Positions 1 through 6,811 are shown, counted from the stretch's first letter. The stretch: 8,056 nt of DNA from Rhodospirillales bacterium (GCA_024638585.1 JAHEKA010000092.1:1-8056); one strand, 5' to 3'. Numbers and translations: made by a program. Notes: generated by a model from the letters alone, not told the origin.

Positions 1-955
1 TGTCGGCGGGCTTGAAGTCGGTGTCGCACAGGTTGGACCCGGAAAGGCTTGCCCGGGCCATGTTGGCGCCGGACAGGTTGGCGCCGCGCAGATTGCATTT
101 ATCGAGCTTGGCGTTGCCGAAATCGGCCATCACGAATTCACAGCCCGCCAGGTTGGCGCCGGTGAGGTCGGCTTCGCTGAAGTCGGCGGCGTCGAGATTG
201 GCCCCGGCGAGGTCGACATTGGTGAGGTCTTCGCCTGAGAGATCGGCGCGCGCGCCCCTGGCGCCGCCGCTTTCGACCCAGGCGTAATGGTCGTTGAAGA
301 TCTCCTGGATGGAGAGCGGCAGGGATTCCGGCGCGCGCAGGAACTCGGCGTTGTCTAGTTCGACGGTGGAAAGGTCGACGCCTTCCAGGTCGCAGCCCGC
401 CAGGTTGGCATAGGACAGGTTGGCGTCGGTCAGGACCGCGCCCTGGAGGTTGGCGCCCATCAGCGACACGCCGGAGAGGTCGGCGCCGGCCAGCACGGCG
501 TCGGACAGGTCGGCACCGTTGAGGTTGGAGCCGGAGAAATCCGCATCCGACAGATCGGCACCGCGCAGGCTCGCGTCGGTCAGGTCGGTCTGCAGGATGT
601 TGGAATTGGCCAGCGCCTTTCCCGAAAGCCGGGCGCCGCGCAGGTTCACGTGGTTGAGGTCCATGGCGCCGGTCTCGCGGATCAGCATTTCAAGCTGCCG
701 ACGCTCCGGCGAATGGGTCATCAGATTGCCGTTGCGCAGGTCCGCCCCGGCCAGGCTGGCCCCGGTCAGCTCCGCATCGCGCAGGCAAGCACCGCGGATA
801 TCGGCGCCGGCCAGGTTGGCCCCGGTGAGGTCGCATTTGGACAGGTTGGCGGCGAACAGGTCAGCGTCCGAGAGATTGGCGCCGTCGAGCACGCTGCGCG
901 ACAGGTCGGCCCCGGTCAGCTTGATGCGCGAAAGCTTGGCGCCCGAAAGCGACAT
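1..955 (-). repeat. 15-bp-period coding repeat of the pentapeptide protein
   Basis: The DNA shows a degenerate 15-bp period because each five-residue repeat is encoded by a variant of GCC-AAC/GAC-CTG followed by two variable codons. Three blocks can be seen: roughly 722-955, 335-661 and 1-232. The copies differ mostly at the last two codons and at third positions. This fits protein-level repetition that has diverged, rather than a recently expanded satellite. Confidence 0.85.
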
Positions 956-1060
956 GCCGCAGAGCTCCTTCAGCGCCAGGTTCGCGCGCTGGCCGCCCGG
1001 CACGTGGCGCACCCATTTGTCATGGCTGATGAGCGCGGCGATGATCTGCTGCGGGGTCAT
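1..1060 (-). CDS. Pentapeptide-repeat protein, 3' end cut by window edge
   Basis: Reading the minus strand from the ATG at 1060 gives 353 codons with no stop before the window edge. The protein is dominated by A(D/N)LXX pentapeptides (ADLSR, ANLSD, ANLAG, ADLSG), the signature of the right-handed quadrilateral beta-helix family (Pfam PF00805). Repeats occupy about residues 36-113, 134-242 and 277 to the edge. They are broken by non-repeat segments at 114-133 and 243-276. The N-terminus has a helix-like segment with HDKWV (13-17), and a similar HYAWV (258-262) precedes the third block, so a cap-plus-helix unit appears twice. There is no signal peptide or membrane segment, so it is probably cytoplasmic. 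A GGAGGA Shine-Dalgarno lies 11 nt before the ATG, which supports the start. Family members include gyrase-protecting Qnr/MfpA, but most have no known role and no specific function is claimed here. The upstream hydrolase gene has the same orientation, 111 bp away. Confidence 0.93.
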   Translation of the reverse strand, partial: MTPQQIIAALISHDKWVRHVPGGQRANLALKELCGMSLSGAKLSRIKLTGADLSRSVLDGANLSDADLFAANLSKCDLTGANLAGADIRGACLRDAELTGASLAGADLRNGNLMTHSPERRQLEMLIRETGAMDLNHVNLRGARLSGKALANSNILQTDLTDASLRGADLSDADFSGSNLNGADLSDAVLAGADLSGVSLMGANLQGAVLTDANLSYANLAGCDLEGVDLSTVELDNAEFLRAPESLPLSIQEIFNDHYAWVESGGARGARADLSGEDLTNVDLAGANLDAADFSEADLTGANLAGCEFVMADFGNAKLDKCNLRGANLSGANMARASLSGSNLCDTDFKPAD

Positions 1061-1100
1061 GGATTGCTTCGTCCTCCGACCGTAGTGTGGCGCAAAGACT

Positions 1101-1114
1101 TTAAGATTTCTTAA
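1101..1114. promoter_or_regulatory. Perfect AT-rich palindrome upstream of the pentapeptide gene
   Basis: TTAAGA-TT-TCTTAA is a perfect 6-bp inverted repeat around two bases, 41 bp before the pentapeptide gene's start codon. It stands out because it is AT-only at its edges inside a very GC-rich spacer. Its position between two same-direction genes makes it a candidate operator or promoter element. I could not place a convincing sigma70 -35/-10 pair around it. A GC-rich imperfect hairpin (1126-1153) lies between it and the hydrolase stop but has no T-tract. Confidence 0.35.
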
Positions 1115-1171
1115 GGATGGGCGGCGGCCCGGCACCCGCGGATACCGGGGGCCAGGGCGTCGGACCGGGGC

Positions 1172-2167
1172 CTAATCCCCGGTATTGAGCCAGCGCCTGG
1201 CGGCCTCGTCGGCGCCCGACGGCAGCGGCGCGGATGCGTCCTTCATCCAGGCGCTGACGTCGCCGGCCACTGTCGTCCCCCGCAGATCCCGCAACAGCAT
1301 GTGGTAGCCGTCCTTGTAATAGGCCGCCCGGGCGTGGCCCCGTGCCATCAACCGGCGGGCCAGCGCCCGGGTGGGGGCCTTGGGGATGATGTCGTCCTTG
1401 GCGCCGTAAAGCAGCAGCAGGGGTGCCGCGATCCCGTCCGCGGCCGCGTTGGCCGCGTCCATCAGGTTGACCAGCCCCCAGACGGCATCGACGCGCGTGT
1501 GCTTGATGACCAGCTCGTCCTGGGCCAGTTGGCGCAGCATCGCCTTGTTGTCCGACGGCTCGATATCCAGTCCCTCCGCCGTCAGCGGGAACCAGGGGAT
1601 GGTATGGGCGGTCAGCCACAGGGTGGAACGCTTGATGGGACCGAGGTGGTCGCGGCCCCACACCGCCGGCGCGACCAGGATCGCGCCCTTGACCGGCAAT
1701 GCGGGGGATCGGGCCAGCGCCACCATGGTCACCGCGCCGCCCATGCTGTCGCCCATCAGATAGAGCGGCAGGCCGGGATGCCGCGCCCGGACCGCCGCGA
1801 CGAACGCCTTGGCGTCGGCCACCATGGCGTCGACCCCGGCCCACAGGCCCCGATGGGCGCTCCGCCCGAAGCCGCGCTGATCGATGGCATAGGTGACGAT
1901 GCCGCGCGCAGCCCACTGCTTGGCGGCGGCATCAAAGGCGTTGGAGTAATCGTTGAAGCCGTGCAGCGCGACCAGGACGGCCCAGGGTTTGGACGGGTTG
2001 GGCGCCCAGCGGCTGAGCGGCAGGCGGGCGCCGTCCCGGGCGACCAATGCATCTTCCGTGATCCTGGGCGTCCCGGACATCGGCCCGGTCGCCTGCAGGC
2101 GCGGCGCGCAGGCGGATGCCGACAGCGCGAGGGCCAAGGCGAGGAAGGGGAGAAGGCGGCGCGTCAT
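1172..2167 (-). CDS. Alpha/beta hydrolase, lysophospholipase/monoacylglycerol-lipase type, putative lipoprotein
   Basis: This 331-residue protein has the serine-hydrolase landmarks in order. An oxyanion-type LHGFNDYSNAF is at 68-78, then IDQRGFGRS (95-103) and the nucleophile elbow GDSMGG (139-144) with Ser141. Asp258 in YGAKDDIIP and His289 in DGYHM complete the triad. The family (Hydrolase_4, COG2267) cleaves acyl esters from lysophospholipids or monoacylglycerols; the true substrate is not readable. The N-terminus has two arginines, a hydrophobic core (5-15) and SASAC ending at Cys20, resembling a lipobox with Ala rather than Leu at -3. It is therefore probably exported and lipid-anchored. 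No Shine-Dalgarno is visible before the ATG at 2167, but the signal peptide fits that start. The gene ends with TAG and is divergent from the zinc-finger/polA operon. Confidence 0.9.
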   Translation of the reverse strand: MTRRLLPFLALALALSASACAPRLQATGPMSGTPRITEDALVARDGARLPLSRWAPNPSKPWAVLVALHGFNDYSNAFDAAAKQWAARGIVTYAIDQRGFGRSAHRGLWAGVDAMVADAKAFVAAVRARHPGLPLYLMGDSMGGAVTMVALARSPALPVKGAILVAPAVWGRDHLGPIKRSTLWLTAHTIPWFPLTAEGLDIEPSDNKAMLRQLAQDELVIKHTRVDAVWGLVNLMDAANAAADGIAAPLLLLYGAKDDIIPKAPTRALARRLMARGHARAAYYKDGYHMLLRDLRGTTVAGDVSAWMKDASAPLPSGADEAARRWLNTGD

Positions 2168-2204
2168 AATGTTGGGTGCGGGCGAAGCGGCCGATCAGGC
2201 GTGA

Positions 2205-2246
2205 CCCTGCCGCCGCCGGTTTCCCGGTCGTGCCGGCTGGGCAGGG
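2205..2246. other. Imperfect hairpin in the leader of the hydrolase gene
   Basis: CCCTGCC (2205-2211) pairs perfectly with GGCAGGG (2240-2246). Inside it, GCCGG (2215-2219) pairs with CCGGC (2233-2237), leaving an 11-13 base loop. It lies 37 bp before the hydrolase start codon, so it would be in that transcript's leader if the promoter is upstream. There is no T-tract on either side, so it does not look like a terminator. In DNA this GC-rich it may be chance. Confidence 0.25.
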
Positions 2247-2281
2247 GAACGGCGGTCATGGGGCCATGCCTTCTCTTGGGA

Positions 2282-2309
2282 TTGATTGCGGGTCCGCATT
2301 CGGTATCAT
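2282..2309 (+). promoter_or_regulatory. Candidate sigma70 promoter for the zinc-finger/polA operon
   Basis: TTGATT (2282-2287, 4 of 6 matches to the -35 consensus) and TATCAT (2304-2309, 5 of 6 to the -10) are separated by 16 bp. They lie about 80 bp before the zinc-finger start codon, in the only spacer upstream of the three rightward genes. Transcription would start near 2316. This is a by-eye prediction. Confidence 0.5.
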
Positions 2310-2356
2310 CGCGGGACGCGACCGGTCAACCTGCCGGTTTGCCCCGTTTCCTGATC

Positions 2357-2372
2357 GCCCAGACGCCTGGGC
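2357..2372 (+). other. Perfect 6-bp stem-loop in the operon leader
   Basis: GCCCAG and CTGGGC flank the four-base loop ACGC, forming a perfect stem 17 bases before the zinc-finger ATG and just upstream of its GAGAG ribosome-binding site (2380-2384). It would be in the 5' leader if the promoter at 2282-2309 is used. It could affect access to the ribosome-binding site, but no riboswitch-like architecture is visible. Confidence 0.3.
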
Positions 2373-2389
2373 CAGAACTGAGAGAACCC

Positions 2390-2569
2390 ATGCCCATGGA
2401 TCCGGTCGAAACCATCACCACCGAAGACGTCACGGTCGCCTGCGACGGCGGCACACTTGGCCACCCCCGGGTCTATCTCAACCTGCTGCCCGACGGTGAG
2501 GAGGACTGCCCCTATTGCGGCCGGCACTTCGTCCTGGCCGAGGGCGCCAAGACCGGGTCCGGCCATTGA
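2390..2569 (+). CDS. Small CHCC zinc-finger protein (zf-CHCC / NDUFS6-like)
   Basis: This 59-residue protein has Cys18, His25, Cys40 and Cys43 arranged as C-x6-H-x14-C-x2-C, with the family hallmarks GHPRVYLN (24-31) and CPYCGRHFVL (40-49). It matches the zf-CHCC domain (PF10276), which is homologous to the zinc-binding accessory subunit of respiratory complex I (NDUFS6). The free-standing bacterial version has no firmly assigned role that I know of. The length is essentially the bare domain. The ATG at 2390 has GAGAG five bases upstream; a second in-frame ATG at 2396 is possible. The reading frame is open far upstream to about 1301, but that part is antisense to the hydrolase and is not the gene. 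The stop overlaps the start of polA, so the two are probably co-transcribed and translationally coupled. Confidence 0.88.
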   Translation: MPMDPVETITTEDVTVACDGGTLGHPRVYLNLLPDGEEDCPYCGRHFVLAEGAKTGSGH

Positions 2570-5427
2570 ACGCGAAGGCCAAGAAGGACGATCCCAAGCA
2601 CCTGTTCCTGGTCGACGGGTCGGGCTTCATCTTCCGCGCCTATTACGCGCTCAAGACCAACCTGACCCGGTCCGACGGCACGCCGACCAACGCGGTGTTC
2701 GGCTTCTGCAACATGTTGATGAAGCTGCTGGACGACACCGAGGCGGATTACCTCGCCGTCATCTTCGATACCGCGCGCAAGACCTTCCGCAACGACATCT
2801 ATCCCGAATACAAGGCCAACCGCTCGGAGCCGCCGGAAGACCTGATCCCCCAATTCCCCCTGATCCGCGAGGCGACCGAGGCGTTCAACGTTCCCGCCAT
2901 GGAGCTGTCGGGCTATGAGGCCGACGACCTGATCGCCACCTATGCCCGCCAGGCGATCGAGGCCGGGGACCAGGTCACGGTGATGAGCTCCGACAAGGAC
3001 CTGATGCAGCTGGTGCGCAACGGCGTGATCATGCGCGATCCCATCAAGAACGGCGAGATCGGCCCCGATCAGGTGGCGGAGAAATTCGGCGTCGGGCCCG
3101 ACAAGGTGATCGAGGTCCAGGCCCTGGCCGGCGATTCGGTGGATAACGTCCCGGGCGTGCCCGGCATCGGCGTCAAGACCGCGGCACAGCTGATCAACGA
3201 ATACGGCGATCTGGAGACGCTTTTGGAACGCGCCGGCGAGATCAAGCAGCCCAAGCGGCGCGAGAACCTCCAGGAATTCGCCGATCAGGCGCGCATCAGC
3301 CGCGAGCTGGTGACCCTCAAGGACGACGTGCCGGTGGAAAACGACTACACCGTGTTCGCGAAGCGCGAGCCCGACCACGAAAAGCTGCTGACCTTCCTGC
3401 GCACCCAGGAATTCGACCGCATCGTCGCCCGGGTGATGAGCGAGATCGGCGGCGACGGCCGCATCGCCGAAACCGAAGAGACCAAGGCCGGCACCGGCAC
3501 GGCGAAGGACAATTCCAAGAAAGCGGGCGGCGCCAAAAAGTCGGGCGCGGACGCCGACGGATATGAACTGGTCACCGATGAGGAGACCTTGGCGGCCTGG
3601 GTCGACGCCGCCGTGGAACAGGGCCGGGTGGCGGTCGATACGGAAACCACGTCGCTCGATGCCATGCGGGCGGAACTGGTGGGGATCAGCCTGGCGCTGG
3701 AACCGGGCCGGGCATGCTACATCCCGGTGGCCCACCGGTCCGGCGCGGCGCAAGGGGCGCTGGATCTCGGCGACGGCGGCGACGGCAAGGCGGGCGACGG
3801 CGGCCTGGTGCCGGGCCAGATCGCCCGCGACAAGGCGCTTGAGATGCTGGGCCCGCTGCTGGCCGATCCATCGGTGCTGAAGATCGGGCATAACATCAAG
3901 TACGACGCGGAGATCTTCGCGACCTACGGCGTCGACGTCACGCCCGTCGACGACACCATGGTGCTGTCCTACGTTCTGGATGCCGGACTCCACGGCCACG
4001 GGCTCGATGAATTGGCGGCCCTGCACCTCGATCACACCACCATCAAGTTCTCCGACGTCGCCGGCTCGGGCCGCAATCAGGTGACCTTCGACTTCGTCCC
4101 CTTGGAAACGGCCAGGGACTACGCGGCGGAGGACGCCGATATCACGCTGAGGCTGCACGATCTGCTGAAGCCCAGGCTGGTCAAGGAACATCTCGCATCG
4201 GTCTATGAGACGCTTGAACGCCCGCTGATCGACGTGCTCGCCGATATGGAACGGGCCGGGATCAAGGTCGATCCCAAACGCCTCAAGGCGCTGTCCGACG
4301 ATTTCACCAAGCGCCTCGCCAAGCTGGAAAAGGATATCCACAAGTTGGCGGGCCATGAATTCAATGTCGGCAGCCCCAAGCAGCTGGGCGAGATCCTGTT
4401 CGAGGAAATGAGCCTGCCCGGCGGCAAGAAGGGCAAGGCCGGGGCCTGGTCCACCGGGGCCGACGTGCTGGAGGATCTGGCCGCCCAGGGCCACGACCTG
4501 CCCGCCCGGGTGCTCGATTGGCGCCAGCTTGCCAAGCTGCAATCGACCTATACCGATGCCCTGCAGAAGCAGATCAACCCGGACACCGGCCGGGTGCACA
4601 CCTCCTACGCCATGGCCGTGGCCTCGACCGGCCGGCTCAGCTCCACCGATCCCAACCTGCAGAACATCCCGGTGCGCACCGAGGAGGGCCGCAAGATCCG
4701 CGAGGCCTTCGTGTCCGACAAGGGCACCAAGCTGATCTCCGCCGATTATTCGCAGATCGAGCTTCGCCTGCTGGCCCACGTGGCCGACATCGCCGCCCTC
4801 AAGGACGCTTTCCGGGAAGGGGCCGACATCCACGCCCTGACGGCGTCGGAAATGTTCGAAGTGCCGCTCAAGGACATGGACCCGATGACCCGCCGTTCGG
4901 CCAAGGCCATCAATTTCGGCATCATCTACGGCATTTCCCCCTTCGGCCTGGCGCGCCAGCTCTCCATCCCCCAGCAGGAGGCCAGGAACTACATCGAGGC
5001 CTATTTCAAGCGCTATCCCGGCATCAAGGACTACATGGAAGACACCAAGGCCTTCGCCCGGGAACACGGCTATGTCACCACCATCTTCGGCCGCCGGGTC
5101 CACACGCCGGGGATCAAGGCCAAGGGGCCCCACAAGGCCTTCGCCGAACGCGCCGCCATCAACGCGCCGCTGCAGGGGGCCGCCGCCGATATCATCAAGC
5201 GCGCCATGATCCGGGTGCCGCCGGCGCTGGCCAAGAAGAAGCTCAAGGCGCGGATGCTGTTGCAGGTGCACGACGAATTGATCTTCGAGGTGCCCGACAA
5301 AGAGGCCGAGGCGACCGCCGAGCTGGTGGCCGAGGTCATGGCGGATGCGCCTTTCCCCGCCGCCAACCTTTCGGTACCGCTCGAGGTCGAAACCGGGATC
5401 GGCACGAGCTGGGCCGAGGTCCACTGA
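2566..5427 (+). CDS. polA: DNA polymerase I
   Basis: This 953-residue protein fills gaps, removes RNA primers and proofreads during repair and lagging-strand synthesis. All three domains look active. The 5'-3' nuclease (about 1-300) keeps Asp17, Asp68, Glu118/Asp120/Asp121, Asp143/Asp145 and Asp190/Asp193. The 3'-5' exonuclease has Exo I DTE (358-360), Exo II N443/D447 and Exo III Y519/D523. The polymerase has motif A DYSQIE (727-732), the O-helix R776/K780/F784/Y788 and motif C HDE (902-904). A charged low-complexity linker (about 305-335) joins the nuclease to the exonuclease, and a Gly/Asp-rich stretch (402-413) sits between Exo I and Exo II. It is slightly longer than the E. coli enzyme (928). 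The chosen start is TTG at 2566, whose TTGA overlaps the zinc-finger stop. An earlier in-frame TTG at 2515 would add 17 non-conserved residues. No strong Shine-Dalgarno precedes either. Confidence 0.98.
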   Translation: MNAKAKKDDPKHLFLVDGSGFIFRAYYALKTNLTRSDGTPTNAVFGFCNMLMKLLDDTEADYLAVIFDTARKTFRNDIYPEYKANRSEPPEDLIPQFPLIREATEAFNVPAMELSGYEADDLIATYARQAIEAGDQVTVMSSDKDLMQLVRNGVIMRDPIKNGEIGPDQVAEKFGVGPDKVIEVQALAGDSVDNVPGVPGIGVKTAAQLINEYGDLETLLERAGEIKQPKRRENLQEFADQARISRELVTLKDDVPVENDYTVFAKREPDHEKLLTFLRTQEFDRIVARVMSEIGGDGRIAETEETKAGTGTAKDNSKKAGGAKKSGADADGYELVTDEETLAAWVDAAVEQGRVAVDTETTSLDAMRAELVGISLALEPGRACYIPVAHRSGAAQGALDLGDGGDGKAGDGGLVPGQIARDKALEMLGPLLADPSVLKIGHNIKYDAEIFATYGVDVTPVDDTMVLSYVLDAGLHGHGLDELAALHLDHTTIKFSDVAGSGRNQVTFDFVPLETARDYAAEDADITLRLHDLLKPRLVKEHLASVYETLERPLIDVLADMERAGIKVDPKRLKALSDDFTKRLAKLEKDIHKLAGHEFNVGSPKQLGEILFEEMSLPGGKKGKAGAWSTGADVLEDLAAQGHDLPARVLDWRQLAKLQSTYTDALQKQINPDTGRVHTSYAMAVASTGRLSSTDPNLQNIPVRTEEGRKIREAFVSDKGTKLISADYSQIELRLLAHVADIAALKDAFREGADIHALTASEMFEVPLKDMDPMTRRSAKAINFGIIYGISPFGLARQLSIPQQEARNYIEAYFKRYPGIKDYMEDTKAFAREHGYVTTIFGRRVHTPGIKAKGPHKAFAERAAINAPLQGAAADIIKRAMIRVPPALAKKKLKARMLLQVHDELIFEVPDKEAEATAELVAEVMADAPFPAANLSVPLEVETGIGTSWAEVH
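3769..3804 (+). repeat. Gly/Asp-rich tandem repeat inside polA
   Basis: The coding sequence repeats GGCGACGGC-like units, giving a Gly/Asp run with one Lys-Ala interruption at PolA residues 402-413. It falls in the proofreading domain between Exo I and Exo II, after the conserved ACYIPV strand and before the helix leading to HNIKYD, so it is probably a surface loop. The catalytic residues on both sides are intact. Confidence 0.7.
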
Positions 5428-5444
5428 CAATCCTGAGGGCCTGA

Positions 5445-6665
5445 GTGCCCGCTCCAGAGGGAGAACCGCCGTTGCATCCGGTGCTGACCGTTCGCGTCCA
5501 GGCCGCCGTCTATGCCACCGGTTTGTTCAGCGCCACTCAGACCAGCCTGATCGCCGTGGTGGTGCCTCTGTGGCTCCTGCATCTGCAGGCCGGGCCGTTG
5601 ATGACGGGGCTCGCGCTCGGCAGCTACAACCTGTTGCCGTTCCTGTTCTCGGTCCATGGCGGGGCGGTGATGGACCGGCTCGGCGCCCGCCGGGTGATGG
5701 TGTTCTTCGCTCTGTTGGGGGCGGCGACGCCGCTGCTTTATCCTCTCCTGCCCTTCGTGCTCGCGGTATTCGCCCTGCAGATGGTGGGCGGGTTGGCCTC
5801 GACCATGGGCTGGGTCGGGGCCCAGACCCTGATCGGCCAGCTGATGAGAGGCAGCGCCAAGCATGCCGGGCGCTTCTCTTCCATCGGCGTGCTCGGCAAC
5901 ATGGTGGGCCCGCCCCTGGTCGGTGCCGGCTGGGATTTCATCGGTCCCTGGGGCGCCTATGGCGTGCTGTTCGTCTGGACCGTGGCCCAGCTCGGCGCCG
6001 TCCTCGCCTTGCCTCCGGCCCGGGCCGGGGAAGTCACCGATCCATACGGTCGCTTGCGGGCCCGCGACCTGACGCCGAATATCCGCAGTTACACCTCCGC
6101 CTTCGCCTTGATGGCCCTGCCCATGGTCACCTTCGTGGTGCTGTTGTCGATGGTGCGCCTGACCGGTCATTCGATCCAAAGCTCGTTCTATGTGATCTAC
6201 CTGAACGAACAGGGGCTGACGGGAACGGCGATCGGCCTGTTGCTGGCCGCCGGTGCGGTGGCGGCGGCGCTGGGCGCGCTCGGTGCCGATCGGCTGACGC
6301 GGATGATGCATTCGTCGTGGCTGTTGGCGGTGACCTCGTTCATATCGCTGTTGGCTATCGTCGTCACGCCGCTGTTGGGCTTCTACCTGCTCTATCTGCT
6401 GGCCCAGGTGGCGCGCGGCGCCACCGTCGGCATCTCGACACCTCTGATCATCTCCGACATGTCCAATGCGGTGGGGCCCGACCAGGGCAAGGCGGTGGGC
6501 CTGCGCACCATGGCCAACCGGGGAACCTCGACCTTCACGCCCATGGCCATGGGGGCCTTGGTGGCGTGGCTCGGCCTGGGCGGGAGCTTCCTTGCCGCGG
6601 GGATCGCCATCGGCGTGGTAATGGCCGGGATTGTCGCCTTCGGACGGGCCAAGAAGATCCTGTGA
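5445..6665 (+). CDS. Major facilitator superfamily transporter, substrate unknown
   Basis: About 406 residues with some twelve hydrophobic segments, the usual MFS size and shape, place this in the inner membrane. Between segments 2 and 3 it carries motif A as GGAVMDRLGARRV (72-84). A degenerate second copy, GALGADRLTRMM (277-288), marks the second half. GNMVGPPLVGAGWDF (151-165) resembles motif C (GPxxGG), which is typical of proton-antiporting drug efflux pumps, so export is a reasonable inference, but no substrate can be named. The start is uncertain. GTG at 5445 has GAGGG five bases upstream, while TTG at 5472 has the better site GAGGGAG eight bases upstream and would give 397 residues. 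The gene follows polA by 17 bp and is probably in the same transcript. No convincing plus-strand intrinsic terminator follows it. Confidence 0.9.
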   Translation: MPAPEGEPPLHPVLTVRVQAAVYATGLFSATQTSLIAVVVPLWLLHLQAGPLMTGLALGSYNLLPFLFSVHGGAVMDRLGARRVMVFFALLGAATPLLYPLLPFVLAVFALQMVGGLASTMGWVGAQTLIGQLMRGSAKHAGRFSSIGVLGNMVGPPLVGAGWDFIGPWGAYGVLFVWTVAQLGAVLALPPARAGEVTDPYGRLRARDLTPNIRSYTSAFALMALPMVTFVVLLSMVRLTGHSIQSSFYVIYLNEQGLTGTAIGLLLAAGAVAAALGALGADRLTRMMHSSWLLAVTSFISLLAIVVTPLLGFYLLYLLAQVARGATVGISTPLIISDMSNAVGPDQGKAVGLRTMANRGTSTFTPMAMGALVAWLGLGGSFLAAGIAIGVVMAGIVAFGRAKKIL

Positions 6666-6697
6666 TCTGCCGCGCCGCCGGCTGCGCGAAAAACGCC

Positions 6698-6750
6698 TTA
6701 ATTCGAAGATTCTTTAAATAAATATTCGTTTAATTAATTAGTTCTTTAAA
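6698..6750. other. AT-rich island between convergent genes
   Basis: This 53-bp stretch contains only 8 G or C (about 15%) in a window that is otherwise roughly two-thirds G+C. TTCTTTAAA occurs twice as a direct repeat (6710-6718 and 6742-6750, 32 bp apart) and ATTCG also occurs twice (6701-6705 and 6724-6728). A run of seven T follows at 6758-6764. It lies between the end of the MFS gene and the pckA terminator, with no reading frame of interest. It may be an old insertion scar, a protein-binding or nucleoid site, or simply relaxed spacer. Confidence 0.6.
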
Positions 6751-6811
6751 CAAGAGGTTTTTTTGAGGCGCAGCGCTTTTCCAGCAGCGGGATCGGGCGC
6801 ATTCCCCGGAC

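Noticed and set aside
1..955. CRISPR-like or satellite array suggested by the regular spacing
   Set aside because: The 15-bp period matches pentapeptide codons, the copies are too degenerate, and there are no unique spacers of constant length.
1..1060. Quinolone-resistance (Qnr-like) gyrase protector
   Set aside because: The repeats are generic for the family, and the multi-block architecture with HxxW caps does not match the short Qnr layout. Nothing in the sequence points to gyrase.
420..1114. Plus-strand open frames over the pentapeptide gene
   Set aside because: Their regular RLAP/RSAP composition is only the complement of the pentapeptide repeats; the minus frame gives a coherent family member with a good ribosome-binding site.
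1164..1183. Terminator at the hydrolase stop (CCGGGG/CCCCGG inverted repeat)
   Set aside because: The short stem contains the stop codon and has no T-tract downstream on the minus strand.
1301..2389. N-terminal extension of the zinc-finger frame to 422 residues
   Set aside because: The extension is antisense to the hydrolase gene and lacks conserved features. The ATG at 2390 has a local ribosome-binding site and gives the usual family size.
2512..5430. A 972-codon open frame on the minus strand covering all of polA
   Set aside because: It is the codon-register mirror of polA in GC-rich DNA, where antisense stops are rare. Its translation is low-complexity and Gly/His/Asp-rich with no domain, while the plus frame has every PolA motif.
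6671..6693. Terminator for the MFS gene: CGCGC/GCGCG hairpin after its stop
   Set aside because: On the plus strand the stem is followed by five A rather than T, and on the minus strand the T run comes before the hairpin, so neither direction fits an intrinsic terminator.
5070..6721. Long open frames in other registers across the polA end and the MFS gene (minus 5070-6311; plus 4518-5444 and 5345-6721)
   Set aside because: Their translations are Arg/Pro/Ala/Gly- or His/Gln-rich with no recognisable fold, and they overlap well-supported genes.
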